Origin: an uncultured Varibaculum sp.
GTDB taxonomy: Bacteria; Actinomycetota; Actinomycetes; Actinomycetales; Actinomycetaceae
DNA length: 64,000 nt
Reading direction: 5' to 3'
Assembly (NCBI GenBank): GCA_947255165.1
Contig: CAMYFZ010000002.1
Coordinates: 1-64,000 of the forward strand
This document shows positions 35,721 through 43,999 of the stretch, piece by piece. The notes under the pieces are model-generated. The model searched no databases. It saw only the letters and a list, made by a program, of their open reading frames with translations, and was not told where the DNA came from. A program made the position numbers and the translations under genes. The first letter of the stretch is position 1. Each line of letters begins with the position of its first letter.

Positions 35721-37460
35721 TTACCCCTCCTTTGCGACCTTCCACTGCACCGATGCCTGATACTCCTGCCACATCCTGGCAAACAGTCCGTCCTGTGCAC
35801 ACAATTCGTCCTTTGTACCGGATTCTGCAATTTGCCCATCCTGCACCACATAAATGCAATCGGCGTTAGCTACGGTGGACAGGCGGTGTGCAATCATCAG
35901 CACGGTTTTGCCCTTGGCAAGCCGAGCAAAGGCTGCCTGCACCTTTGCTTCATTGTCCGGGTCGGCAAAGGCGGTAGCCTCGTCCAGCAGAATGATGGGC
36001 GCATTTTTCAGCATGGCGCGTGCAACGGCAATGCGCTGCTGCTCGCCGCCGGACAGATACACGCCCTTGGTGCCAATGACGGTATGGATACCCGCCGGGA
36101 ACTTCTCCACAATATCCATGCACTGCGCCGCTTTCAACGCTGCCAGTACCTCAACTTCAGTGGCCTGCGGTCTGCCCAGACGGACGTTGTCCAGAATGCT
36201 GTCCTTGAGCAGGCGGCTGTTCTGGAACACAAAGGAGATGGTATCCATTAGCTCTTCCTTGGGGATTGCCCGCACATCGGCCCCGCCCACCCGGACGCTG
36301 CCGCTCTGCACATCATAGAACCGGCAGACCAAGTTTGCCAGCGTGGATTTTCCACCGCCGGAGGGGCCTACAAAAGCCACGGTCTGCCCCGGCTGAATCT
36401 CCAGCGAAACGCCCTTGATGACCTCCGTTTTGCCGTCATAGCTGAAATGCACATTCTGTAGCGTGACGGAAGCATCCTTCGGGTGCTGCGGAACAGCCTG
36501 CACCTGCATGGGCGCTGCTTCCAGCACCGAGTCGATACGTGCCAGCGCATCCGCCACCACCATCTTGCTCTCGCTCATGTACATCATGCGGGTCAAAGTC
36601 AGGGAGATCACCGGCGTGATGATGATATAGAACAGCAGGTTCAGCAGAAATTCCGGGGTCACGCCGTGTGCCGTGAACAGCAGCCCGCCCGCGATCAAAA
36701 AGGCGAACACGCCGTTGACGGCGGCGGTGTAGAACATCATGGGCAGGCGCAGGTCTTTGGTGTAGGAGATGACCCACTTCTCGTACTCATCAATGGTGGC
36801 CTTGAACTTTTTGAAGGAAAATACCGATTGCCCGAAGGTCTTGACCACCGGAATGCCACGGACATACTCCACCGCCTCGTTGGACATAGCCTCCAAGGCG
36901 TTGCCGTACTGCCGCATTTTTTCAGCCATCCGCTTGCCGGTCATGGTCGCCATGATGAGGAAAGCCAGCACCACAGGCGCAAGGCTCAGCAGCCCCAGCC
37001 GCCAGTCGAATGCCAGCAGCAAAACCAGCAGCCCCACCGGGGTGGCGATGGCGTTGTACTGGTCTGGCAGCTGGTGGGCAAGATAGGTCTCGGCGGCTCC
37101 GGTGCTTTCGTTGATGATCTTGCGCAGCTTGCCGCTGCCAAAAGTTTCGGCAAAGCCCAGCGGCAGCACCGCCAAATGCTCCGACACCGCCAGCCGCAGA
37201 TTGGTCGCCACCCGGAACGCCGACAGGTGGGAGCACATCAGCGCTGCAATGTAAATAAGGTAAGACAGCACTGCAAACAACACTGCCATCCAGCCGTAAT
37301 GAGGGATGTTCACCGCCTGCGCATAGTCCGGCGCGGCGTTCAGCACATCCCGCAGGATCTTCCAAATGTACACAAAGGGCACCAGCGCCACCAGCGCACT
37401 GACCGCAGACAGCACCCACGAAGCGTAGGTGAAATATCGGTAGTTCCCGGCATAACCCAT
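35721..37460 (-). CDS. ABC exporter half-transporter (permease-ATPase), subunit 1, with displaced start
   Basis: The partner half-transporter: six helices, Walker A GPSGGGKST, signature LSGGEQQRIAVARA, Walker B LLDEATAFADPDNE and H-loop IAHRL. From ATG 37460 there is no Shine-Dalgarno. A strong one (AAGGAGG) instead serves GTG 37489, whose frame closes after nine codons in a TGATG overlap with ATG 37460. In the ABC frame the upstream codons read EKQSDLSRLM, a plausible native N-terminus, reached from that GTG if the run of five A (37482-37486) had one more base. So the start was probably lost by a 1-base deletion and expression may now rely on reinitiation. Confidence 0.85.
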   Translation of the reverse strand: MGYAGNYRYFTYASWVLSAVSALVALVPFVYIWKILRDVLNAAPDYAQAVNIPHYGWMAVLFAVLSYLIYIAALMCSHLSAFRVATNLRLAVSEHLAVLPLGFAETFGSGKLRKIINESTGAAETYLAHQLPDQYNAIATPVGLLVLLLAFDWRLGLLSLAPVVLAFLIMATMTGKRMAEKMRQYGNALEAMSNEAVEYVRGIPVVKTFGQSVFSFKKFKATIDEYEKWVISYTKDLRLPMMFYTAAVNGVFAFLIAGGLLFTAHGVTPEFLLNLLFYIIITPVISLTLTRMMYMSESKMVVADALARIDSVLEAAPMQVQAVPQHPKDASVTLQNVHFSYDGKTEVIKGVSLEIQPGQTVAFVGPSGGGKSTLANLVCRFYDVQSGSVRVGGADVRAIPKEELMDTISFVFQNSRLLKDSILDNVRLGRPQATEVEVLAALKAAQCMDIVEKFPAGIHTVIGTKGVYLSGGEQQRIAVARAMLKNAPIILLDEATAFADPDNEAKVQAAFARLAKGKTVLMIAHRLSTVANADCIYVVQDGQIAESGTKDELCAQDGLFARMWQEYQASVQWKVAKEG

Positions 37461-37485
37461 CAGCCGGGAAAGATCGGACTGTTTT

Positions 37486-37605
37486 TCACGAAAAGACCTC
37501 CTTCAAATAATTTTTATGCAAACTGGTATGATCGCGGCTGCACGGAATGGTGCAGCTCCAGGCAAAGGAATCGTGAAGAAGCACCTTGCTTTCCGATTCA
37601 GGCAT
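37486..37605 (-). CDS. Possible small peptide gene (39 aa) coupled to the ABC exporter
   Basis: An open frame from ATG 37605 ends in a TGA that overlaps the GTG at 37489 (GTGA), the usual layout of coupled genes. The product has two cysteines in SCTIPCSRDH and a basic C-terminal half. No good Shine-Dalgarno precedes it, and it could instead be the tail of an eroded gene. It fills the gap between the ATC-hydrolase-like gene and the exporter. Function unknown. Confidence 0.35.
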   Translation of the reverse strand: MPESESKVLLHDSFAWSCTIPCSRDHTSLHKNYLKEVFS

Positions 37606-37628
37606 CACCGATGAAACAGAAGTAGGAT

Positions 37629-38261
37629 TCAAGGTCGTTCTTTGTTGCCTGTAATAAAGTAGTCGCAATACTCTCCGCCATTCGCCAGCGTCTGTTTCCT
37701 GTGCAGAACGCCATGCTGAAGCGTGATCATCACTTCGTCAAGCTCGCAGAACAACGGCATAAGTTCGGAAACACCGAGATTTCGCGCATAGGAACAGATG
37801 GGGCAGCGGGTGATGCGGTAGTAGCAGGCACCCTCATACGGCTGCCCGTCAAAATCCACCTTGAAGGAGGTCGGGTATTCCGCCTCCTTTTCGGGCGTAT
37901 ACCACTTGGCGTATTTGACAACGCTCTTTTTGTTCTCCGCCTTACCCTTGTCGGTATTCAAGTCGGTCTTTGCAAAGTACCACTTGATATGATAGAGTGA
38001 GCGGCGCATCATTTCCTGCACGGTTTCCGGCGGGATTTTTTTCTCACTTGCCACATAGGGTGCGACAAAGGCAAGGGCAAACAGCTCGTTGTACGCCATT
38101 GGGTTATCGTCACCGATGTCGTCCGCTTTCTCGACCAGTTCACGATAGACTTTTTTGCTCTTTTTCATGATGTCAGCGGCATATTCCCTGCCGTATTTCT
38201 CTGCCAGAACCTTTTTCATCGGGCTTTTGAACATCCAGAAATAAAAACCGTTATATTTCAT
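37629..38261 (-). CDS. L-2-amino-thiazoline-4-carboxylate hydrolase family protein (1)
   Basis: The 210-aa product belongs by pattern to the ATC-hydrolase family, named for the enzyme that opens L-2-amino-thiazoline-4-carboxylate towards cysteine; most members are untested. The C-terminal third shows CPIC (153/156), Cys172 in FCELD and Cys199 in GEYCDY, a four-Cys set likely to bind metal. The N-terminal half is helical with MKKVLAEKYG. It has a strong GGGAGG start site. Two further members of the same family lie in this cluster at 40973 and 41566. Confidence 0.78.
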   Translation of the reverse strand: MKYNGFYFWMFKSPMKKVLAEKYGREYAADIMKKSKKVYRELVEKADDIGDDNPMAYNELFALAFVAPYVASEKKIPPETVQEMMRRSLYHIKWYFAKTDLNTDKGKAENKKSVVKYAKWYTPEKEAEYPTSFKVDFDGQPYEGACYYRITRCPICSYARNLGVSELMPLFCELDEVMITLQHGVLHRKQTLANGGEYCDYFITGNKERP

Positions 38262-38388
38262 ATCGCTTTTCCTCCCGTGATTTATTTGCAGACCCGAAAA
38301 ACGCAGCCCAGCCGCCGAGGGGACAGGCCATCATTGCATCCATATACCGCTTAGCAGTCTTGCCTACATAATTTCCGCAAGGGAACGG
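38251..38388 (-). pseudogene. Gene remnant ahead of the first ATC-hydrolase-like gene
   Basis: A 45-codon open frame without a start codon (it opens after TGA 38391) reads in good protein style: FPCGNYVGKTAKRYMDAMM, then ACPLGGWAAFFGSANKSREE. It ends at TAA overlapping the start of the next gene. It looks like the C-terminus of a lost protein whose 5' part has been deleted or frameshifted. I do not recognise the family. Confidence 0.4.
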
Positions 38389-38413
38389 TCAGCTTTCGCT
38401 GATGCCACACTGA

Positions 38414-39205
38414 TTACTTCCTTCCCACCAACAGGGTCGAACCGTGCAGCATCAGCCGTTTGGCTTCCTTGGGGGTCATAAATTTGCCCGTGGTCGTATC
38501 GATCAGTTCCACACGCTCATAGCCCATCTCCCTGAGCTTTTGGACAAACGCCTGCATATCCCCGTATCGCCGCTCAGACATCAGGTCATGGATGGCAAAC
38601 GTTCCACCTTTTTTCAGCACCCGCAGCGTTTCCAGCAAAAGCACCTGCTTATCCTCTCCGGTGATGTTGTGATAGACATAGTTGCTTGTCACCGCATCAA
38701 AACTCTCATCCGGAAAATCCAGCTTCACAGCGTTCCCGCGTTGGAACGAAATATTTGTCACGCCCTCTGCGGCGGCATTCTTTTCGCACAACGGCAGACT
38801 GAAGGAAGCATATTCCTTGCCCCAGCGGTCGATGCCAATCATTTTTCCCTGCGGGTTTCGTTTGGCACAGGCAATGGTCAGCGCACCGCTGCCGCAGCCC
38901 ACATCCAGCCCAATGCCGCCCTCCGGCGGGGTGACATAATGCGCGGTTCCTTCGATGATCTGCTTTGAGAGCTTGCGCTCGCCGTCATAGGAAAAGCTCC
39001 GATAGGCATGCACGCACCACTCGGTGCACTTTGCACAGATGACAAAGGCGATGCCGAATGCCACCCCCAGCACAATGCGCAGTTTTCCGCTCACACCGAT
39101 TCCGAATACGCCAAAGATGAGCAGCAGCGCAAGCGACAGCACTGTTCCGGCAATCAACGAATACAACATCCCTTTGGGGATCCAGTTTTTGTAATCAGGT
39201 TTCAT
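38414..39205 (-). CDS. Membrane-anchored SAM-dependent methyltransferase
   Basis: The first ~65 residues hold two membrane helices (LYSLIAGTVLSLALLLIFGV and VLGVAFGIAFVICAK). The class I methyltransferase domain follows: SAM motif GLDVGCGSGAL, acidic GIDRW, GNAVKLDFPDESFDAV and the post-motif LRVLKKGGTFAIHD, as in UbiE/COQ5-like enzymes. Length is 263 aa from the ATG 8 bases after AAGGAG. A methyl acceptor cannot be assigned; membrane anchoring suggests a lipophilic substrate. Confidence 0.82.
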   Translation of the reverse strand: MKPDYKNWIPKGMLYSLIAGTVLSLALLLIFGVFGIGVSGKLRIVLGVAFGIAFVICAKCTEWCVHAYRSFSYDGERKLSKQIIEGTAHYVTPPEGGIGLDVGCGSGALTIACAKRNPQGKMIGIDRWGKEYASFSLPLCEKNAAAEGVTNISFQRGNAVKLDFPDESFDAVTSNYVYHNITGEDKQVLLLETLRVLKKGGTFAIHDLMSERRYGDMQAFVQKLREMGYERVELIDTTTGKFMTPKEAKRLMLHGSTLLVGRK

Positions 39206-39223
39206 ATGCAAGACTCCTTTTTT

Positions 39224-39522
39224 TCATTGGGTGTGCTTTTTCACGGAAAGACTTCCTTCAAAAAATTTCCGCAAAAATGCTTCCATCAAATCAAGATACC
39301 GTTCCGACTGAACGATGAAGCCCACATGACCGCCCGGAACCGTGCGGATCTCTGCATCCAGTTTCCGGAACAGTTGTGCAAAACGGTTCTGATGCACTTC
39401 TGCAAAAAACACAGACAATTCAGCAATCGCTGTCAGCCTGCGAGATGCGCAGAGTGCTTTTTCTCATACACCGCAACCGCTATGCACCAGCGGAGGAACT
39501 TTTTCGTTTCTTCTTTTTTCAT
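39224..39522 (-). pseudogene. Broken gene: short N-terminal frame plus alpha/beta-hydrolase-like tail
   Basis: ATG 39522, with AAAGGA upstream, opens a frame that stops after 29 codons (TGA 39433-39435). In another frame, 39224-39430 encodes a tail like the end of an alpha/beta hydrolase (VPGGHVGFI with the catalytic-type His, then a FLRKFFEG helix). The two parts do not join into one protein. Either a frameshift or an internal deletion has destroyed the gene. Confidence 0.55.
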
Positions 39523-39540
39523 TACGCTACTGTCCTTTCC

Positions 39541-40161
39541 TCACACTGTCCCGTTTTCATTTGACGGCTTCGGGTACTTGATCAGGTCATACATCTTGCC
39601 ATAGGCGCCAAGATCATGCGTTTCTGCAAGTTCCATACCCAGATGCACATATTTGTCGCACTTAGATTTTGCATCCGTTTCCAGAATCACCGGCACACCC
39701 AGCCGATTTCCCTCGGCAAAGGCAATGTCCAGCACCTTTGGCATATATCCCTGCCCCTGATATTTCTCCCGCACACAGACAAGTCCAACGAAAATGTAGG
39801 GTTTCTTTTCCTTGTCCATGCGGTCTTGCAGGGAAGCCCCTCCCCGCTTGATAGCGATACCAAACCGCAGAAGGCGCTTCAGGGTGGAGTTGCGCAGCAT
39901 TCCGCAGGCAATGGGCCACATCGTCTTGAGTCCCATCTTCTCCTTTGGCAGCTTATAGGCGATATAGCCCTCGCCCTGCTCGCTGATAGTGTGCAGAAAG
40001 CCGCCCCGCAGCACCCCGCGCACATAAGCGCAGATATAGTTTGCAGTGGCTTCTTTCCCGGAAAAGGCAGCGGCCATTCCCGTTTCCTCTCCGTAGTCAT
40101 AATAGCCGAAAGCGTGGCCGATATCATGGATGGATTTCTCGTCCAATGTTGTAACTTTCAT
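39541..40161 (-). CDS. GNAT family N-acetyltransferase
   Basis: A 206-aa acetyltransferase with the acetyl-CoA-binding motif A as VREKYQGQGYMPKVLD (about residues 131-146, Q/R-x-x-G-x-G/A type) and motif B region VPVILETDAKSKCDKYVHLG with a Tyr. The start codon overlaps the stop of the preceding hydrolase (ATGA), so the two are coupled. Close GNAT relatives acetylate amines of small molecules or drugs; the substrate here is unknown. Confidence 0.82.
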   Translation of the reverse strand: MKVTTLDEKSIHDIGHAFGYYDYGEETGMAAAFSGKEATANYICAYVRGVLRGGFLHTISEQGEGYIAYKLPKEKMGLKTMWPIACGMLRNSTLKRLLRFGIAIKRGGASLQDRMDKEKKPYIFVGLVCVREKYQGQGYMPKVLDIAFAEGNRLGVPVILETDAKSKCDKYVHLGMELAETHDLGAYGKMYDLIKYPKPSNENGTV

Positions 40162-40952
40162 TGTATTTCACTTTCCTGATTCTGCTGCGCATCTCCCACT
40201 GTCTCGCCGTCCGCCAGAAAGCGTTCCAGCTCCGACGCAAGCAGTGCCGGATGATTGATGATATCGCCATGGCCAAAACCCGGGAAGCAGCGGACCATCA
40301 GACCCGGATATGCCGTCCGCAGCCGCTGGATGGCCTTTTTCATGTGCCCTTCTTTTTCTCCGTACCAACAGGCGACCTTTGCATCGGGCTGTACCAAAAA
40401 GTCCGTTCGATAGAGATAAAGTCCTGCCTCCCAAGTGGCCCGGACGGATTCCAAGCTGATATGATCCGGGATGCGGCGGAGCATGGTCTGCATTCCCTGC
40501 TCCGTCTGCCCCATAAAGCGCAGTGCCCATGCAGGCATGTACTTTTCGTGTGCCGTTCGATACTGCTTTTGTGGCATAACCTTCAAGATCAGTCGATTCA
40601 GCACCCCGAAATCCAGATACTCCGGCCCGCTGAGGATCATCCGACCAATCCGAATGTTTGGAGAAGCCTTCAGAAAAACAGCCGGTCCACAGCCCAGCGA
40701 CTCTGCAAAAAGCAGATCCAGCCGTCCGTCAAGCTCTTTTTCAATATAACCGGCCAACTTGTCCGCCTGATTCTGGGCGGTCGTGTAGGTTGTTTTGCCT
40801 GTTCCGTCAAAGCCATCGAAGCTGACGGCATACACGCAGAATTTCCTTTCCAGCAGCGGGATCAAATCCTAAAACTGCCGCCAGCACATAAGATTTCCGT
40901 GCAGCAGCATAATGGTCTTTCCCCGCATATCGCCGAATCGTTTGATCTCCAT
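40158..40952 (-). pseudogene. Alpha/beta hydrolase interrupted by one in-frame stop codon
   Basis: From ATG 40952 (with GGGAGG 9 bases before) the frame reads MEIKRFGDMRGKTIMLLHGN, with the typical strand-HG oxyanion start of alpha/beta hydrolases, up to codon 27, then TAG at 40869-40871, then continues in frame as DLIPLLERK to the normal end at 40158. The later part keeps the nucleophile elbow AESLGC, and a His in GFGHGDII. One nonsense change therefore separates a 264-aa gene from function, unless read through or restarted at the TTG 40865. Confidence 0.8.
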
Positions 40953-40972
40953 GCCAATATGCCTCCCCGCTA

Positions 40973-41569
40973 TTATCGGACCTTCATGCAAAAATCACAG
41001 CGATCATTGCCGCGCCCCAGCGTTATGGTTCTCTCCCAGATCAGCTTCGGATGCAGCCCGGTATAGCTGATGTCATCACTGTCACAAAAACAGCGGCACA
41101 GCTCCGGGCAGCCGTATTCTACGCAGGTGTCGTGATAGGGACACTTCATCATATCCACACGCCAGATGTCGTTGCCGGTCTGCAGCTCTTTTGGGACAAA
41201 GCCCGCCGCCGGGCCGAAAACGCTCCGGGTGGATTTGACGAAAACGCCGGGAACAAGGCGGTAAAGCCCCGGTATGTGCAGCAGGGCGGCAAGCTGTTTG
41301 TGGCTCGTTCTCGCCAAGCGCTCCACATAGCCGTGAACGGTTTGCAGTGCCTCCTCTTTCGGCATGACCCGCTGCAAGGTCTCGTAGGCCGAAATGCCCG
41401 GTAATATCTGCCGCTTGAGGTGGTATTGCTTTTCCTTGCTTGCATCTGCATTTTCAGCCAGCAGCACATTCAACCGCGCATCAAAAAAAGCATTCAGCTC
41501 CTTGGCCTGCGAGGGAAAGCACTGTGCCGCAGTCTCCCGAAAATCACGGGAAAGATAGGTTTCCTTCAT
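40973..41569 (-). CDS. L-2-amino-thiazoline-4-carboxylate hydrolase family protein (2)
   Basis: A 198-aa, more divergent member of the family. Its C-terminal cysteine set is expanded: Cys143 in KCPYHDTC, Cys154, CRCFCDSDD (158/160/162) and CDFC (191/194). The positions line up with the CxxC, FCxLD and GxYCDx places of the other two members. The N-terminus is helical. It starts in an ATGA overlap with the stop of family member 3, so the two are made together, perhaps as a complex. Confidence 0.72.
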   Translation of the reverse strand: MKETYLSRDFRETAAQCFPSQAKELNAFFDARLNVLLAENADASKEKQYHLKRQILPGISAYETLQRVMPKEEALQTVHGYVERLARTSHKQLAALLHIPGLYRLVPGVFVKSTRSVFGPAAGFVPKELQTGNDIWRVDMMKCPYHDTCVEYGCPELCRCFCDSDDISYTGLHPKLIWERTITLGRGNDRCDFCMKVR

Positions 41570-42228
41570 CGTCCGGCCTCCGTCTCAGACTTCACGAAGC
41601 CCTTCTTTTTATACCCGCAGTCGCAGTATGGGCCGCCGGAGGCGAGAGTGTACTGCCGCACAAAATCAGTCGCGCCGCCCGCCTCGCTCATGGTGTAGTC
41701 CAGACGGCACAGCGCGGGAGTGAGGTCATATAGCCCCAGCTTTTTCATCAGCACACAGATGCCGCATTTGGTGAAGCGTCCCTCGTAGCCGCTGCCATCC
41801 GGGTATTCGTAAAACTCCATGTTCCAGGAGTAGGGGTTGCGGTCAGCGGCTCTCAGCGCGGCGGTGGCTTTCATACCGGCAATGTCCTTTTCGGTAAATT
41901 TGCTCTTTCCGCTCTTGCGGCAGAACCACTGCATGGGCGCTGTCATCATGGATCTTGCGTAGTAATCCGTCAGCCTGTCCACCTCCGGGCGCTGCGGCAT
42001 GGAGAGGATGAACGCGCCGAGCATTGCGCAGTTGACGATGTTCATCTTGAAGCGGTCCGCTTTTTCAAACTCCGGCAAACCAGCAATGATCTGCCGGTAT
42101 TGTGGCTTTGCCTTTTTCGTGATGGCTTTTGCGGTAGCTGCATCATAGCCCAGCACAGCGGTCAGCTGCTTTTGAAAGGAGCCAGCAAACAGCACCCACA
42201 TTCCAAAGGGCATTCCAGCGTATTTCAT
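41566..42228 (-). CDS. L-2-amino-thiazoline-4-carboxylate hydrolase family protein (3)
   Basis: A 220-aa family member with Cys155/158 in KCGIC, Cys174 in ALCRLDYTM and Cys202 in GPYCDCGYKK. The Asp after the third Cys and the Gly-x-Tyr-Cys-Asp ending match family member 1. The ATG lies in the stop of the PanE-like gene (CAATGA), which fixes the start. With the upstream and downstream overlaps it sits in an unbroken translational chain from 43151 to 40973. Confidence 0.77.
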   Translation of the reverse strand: MKYAGMPFGMWVLFAGSFQKQLTAVLGYDAATAKAITKKAKPQYRQIIAGLPEFEKADRFKMNIVNCAMLGAFILSMPQRPEVDRLTDYYARSMMTAPMQWFCRKSGKSKFTEKDIAGMKATAALRAADRNPYSWNMEFYEYPDGSGYEGRFTKCGICVLMKKLGLYDLTPALCRLDYTMSEAGGATDFVRQYTLASGGPYCDCGYKKKGFVKSETEAGR

Positions 42229-43151
42229 TGCAGATACCTCCCGGCTTCCGCTTCCAGTGCCTGCCATACCGGGTAGGCTGCGCCGTTCGCATCGAAAAAT
42301 TTCTTGAGATCCCGGTTCAGCGCACTCATTTCGTCGATGGCGTTCATGGCATGGTCGGAGGCGCAGAGTTTTCCCAGCGAGGTGGTGCACATCAGCTTGA
42401 AAAAGCGCAGGCAGGTCTTGCGGTACTTTTCACTCTCAAAATCTGCGTCCGCCTTTGGCAAAATGTCGTGTCCAGCATTGCGTATGGCACGATAGCCCTC
42501 TATGTTGGCATCCAGCAAACGGTTCAGGTATGCAGTGTCGACCCTGAGCTTTTTCAGGTTGCCGTCCGTCTTATAGCAGGCGAAGGCCGCCGGCATCACG
42601 AACGCGGCATGGCAGAGCAGATAGTCCTCCATGTTCGGCTCATAAACAACCTTATATTTTGTGCCGTGGAAGATGCGCCTGATCAGCTGTTTATTGGAGG
42701 ATGCACCCGACAGCTGTCCGATGGTGATCTTTTTCAGGTCGATGGAGACCACCCGGTCAACCTCCCGATGCCCCGCAGAAAGCGCAAAGGCAAACAGGAC
42801 GTTCTTCCCCGGCAGCGCCGCCACCAGTGCCCTCGCCTGCACATTGTTCCCCACAAAAACGATGTTCCTTGTCCGGTTCGCCCGCAGCGTGTCCAGAACA
42901 GAATCCAGCTGCGTATAGCGCAGGACCACAAAGATTACATCGTACATTGCATCCGGTGCAAGTTCAGTCACCACCGGAATGCGGCTGATTGATACGCGGG
43001 GCGAAAACTTATCCTTGATCCGCAGTCCGTTCTGCTTGATTTCCGCTGCCCAGTTTCCCCGCGCAAGCAAGGTGACGTCCTTTCCGGCACGCAGCAGATT
43101 TCTTGCCAGATTGCACCCCAGAACGCCTGCACCGTATACCAGAATTTTCAT
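42225..43151 (-). CDS. Ketopantoate reductase-like (ApbA/PanE) oxidoreductase
   Basis: A 308-aa NADP-dependent reductase with the Rossmann start KILVYGAGVLGCNLARNL and a second-strand Arg in LLARG, both typical of PanE/ApbA, plus the C-terminal helical domain. Set in a modification cluster and not a pantothenate operon, it probably reduces a keto or imine group on another substrate; the catalytic Lys/Glu positions were not verified. Both ends overlap neighbours by ATGA. Confidence 0.82.
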   Translation of the reverse strand: MKILVYGAGVLGCNLARNLLRAGKDVTLLARGNWAAEIKQNGLRIKDKFSPRVSISRIPVVTELAPDAMYDVIFVVLRYTQLDSVLDTLRANRTRNIVFVGNNVQARALVAALPGKNVLFAFALSAGHREVDRVVSIDLKKITIGQLSGASSNKQLIRRIFHGTKYKVVYEPNMEDYLLCHAAFVMPAAFACYKTDGNLKKLRVDTAYLNRLLDANIEGYRAIRNAGHDILPKADADFESEKYRKTCLRFFKLMCTTSLGKLCASDHAMNAIDEMSALNRDLKKFFDANGAAYPVWQALEAEAGRYLQ

Positions 43152-43990
43152 TGATTGCCTTCAAAACCGATCTTCACAATTTGCATTTTCATCCTGTTAT
43201 CCCCGACCTTTGCAAGAAAACGGAAAAAGCCGCTGACGGACGGGTCCTTCAAATCGTTGTAGCCCAGCATATAGCCGCGGCTCGTGACCTGCAAGCGGCT
43301 ATCCCACGCACTGATCTCTTGGGGAGCGTCCGAAACCGCGAAATACGCGCCCACATCCTTGATTTTCGCAGTCCTGAGCCACGTTTTTGCAATCATCTTC
43401 ACCGCCGTGCGGTTGGCAGCATCAAACACCAGCACACCGCCGGGGAAGGCGTCTGCCATACCCTGCACAAGAGCTTTGACCTGCTCGGTCAGGAAGTAAT
43501 AGAACACGCCGGAGGCAAAGAATACCGCACCGTTTGAAGAGTCAATTTTTCTAAACCATTCGGTATTGTTCAAATCGCATGGGATATTTTCCTCACGCTC
43601 CCCGGCGGGCAAAAGCTCGTTACGCACGGCTATGACATCGGGAAAGTCCAGATTGTAAATTTTGCAGCTGCCGTTGTCGCAGGCTCTGCCGGTGTTGTCC
43701 AGCCCGCAGCCCAGATTGACCACCGCCGCGTTGGGGTGAGCCTTCAAATAGTCGCGCACCTCCCATGCCAGATCGTTCTGCCGCATGGCAACCTCCAGTG
43801 AACCGAAACGCTGCATCAGGCCGCGGGAGTTTTTCTCCGCCTCTGAAAAATCGTAGTCGATCTCGTCAATCAGGCGAACCGCTGTTTCGTCCCGGTTGAG
43901 ATTCGGGTATAGTTCTGAGCAGACCTTCCGCGCATACAGCGGAATGATCAGCGTCTCCTGTACGGTGTTTTTCTCGATTTTGTATTTCAT
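43148..43990 (-). CDS. Leucine carboxyl methyltransferase-like O-methyltransferase (TcmP type)
   Basis: About 280 aa with the features of the LCMT/TcmP group: a long helical N-terminus with RNELLPAGER-type loop later, SAM motif VVNLGCGLDNTGRA, acidic NLDFPDVI (LDFP is the group hallmark), and GVFYYFLTEQV. Members methylate carboxyl or hydroxyl groups in small molecules. ATG 43990 was chosen; GTG 43999 is possible. It overlaps the PanE-like gene by ATGA. Confidence 0.82.
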   Translation of the reverse strand: MKYKIEKNTVQETLIIPLYARKVCSELYPNLNRDETAVRLIDEIDYDFSEAEKNSRGLMQRFGSLEVAMRQNDLAWEVRDYLKAHPNAAVVNLGCGLDNTGRACDNGSCKIYNLDFPDVIAVRNELLPAGEREENIPCDLNNTEWFRKIDSSNGAVFFASGVFYYFLTEQVKALVQGMADAFPGGVLVFDAANRTAVKMIAKTWLRTAKIKDVGAYFAVSDAPQEISAWDSRLQVTSRGYMLGYNDLKDPSVSGFFRFLAKVGDNRMKMQIVKIGFEGNQ

Positions 43991-43999
43991 GGGTATCAC

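Noticed and set aside
34710..36251. Open frame of 513 codons on the plus strand within the ABC exporter region
   Set aside because: Composition is rich in His, Gln, Cys and Arg without protein motifs, it lies opposite two clear ABC genes, and its length is explained by the high third-position GC of the foreign cluster.
36483..37625. Open frame of 380 codons on the plus strand opposite ABC subunit 1
   Set aside because: Low-complexity His/Gln-rich translation typical of an antisense shadow; no start context.
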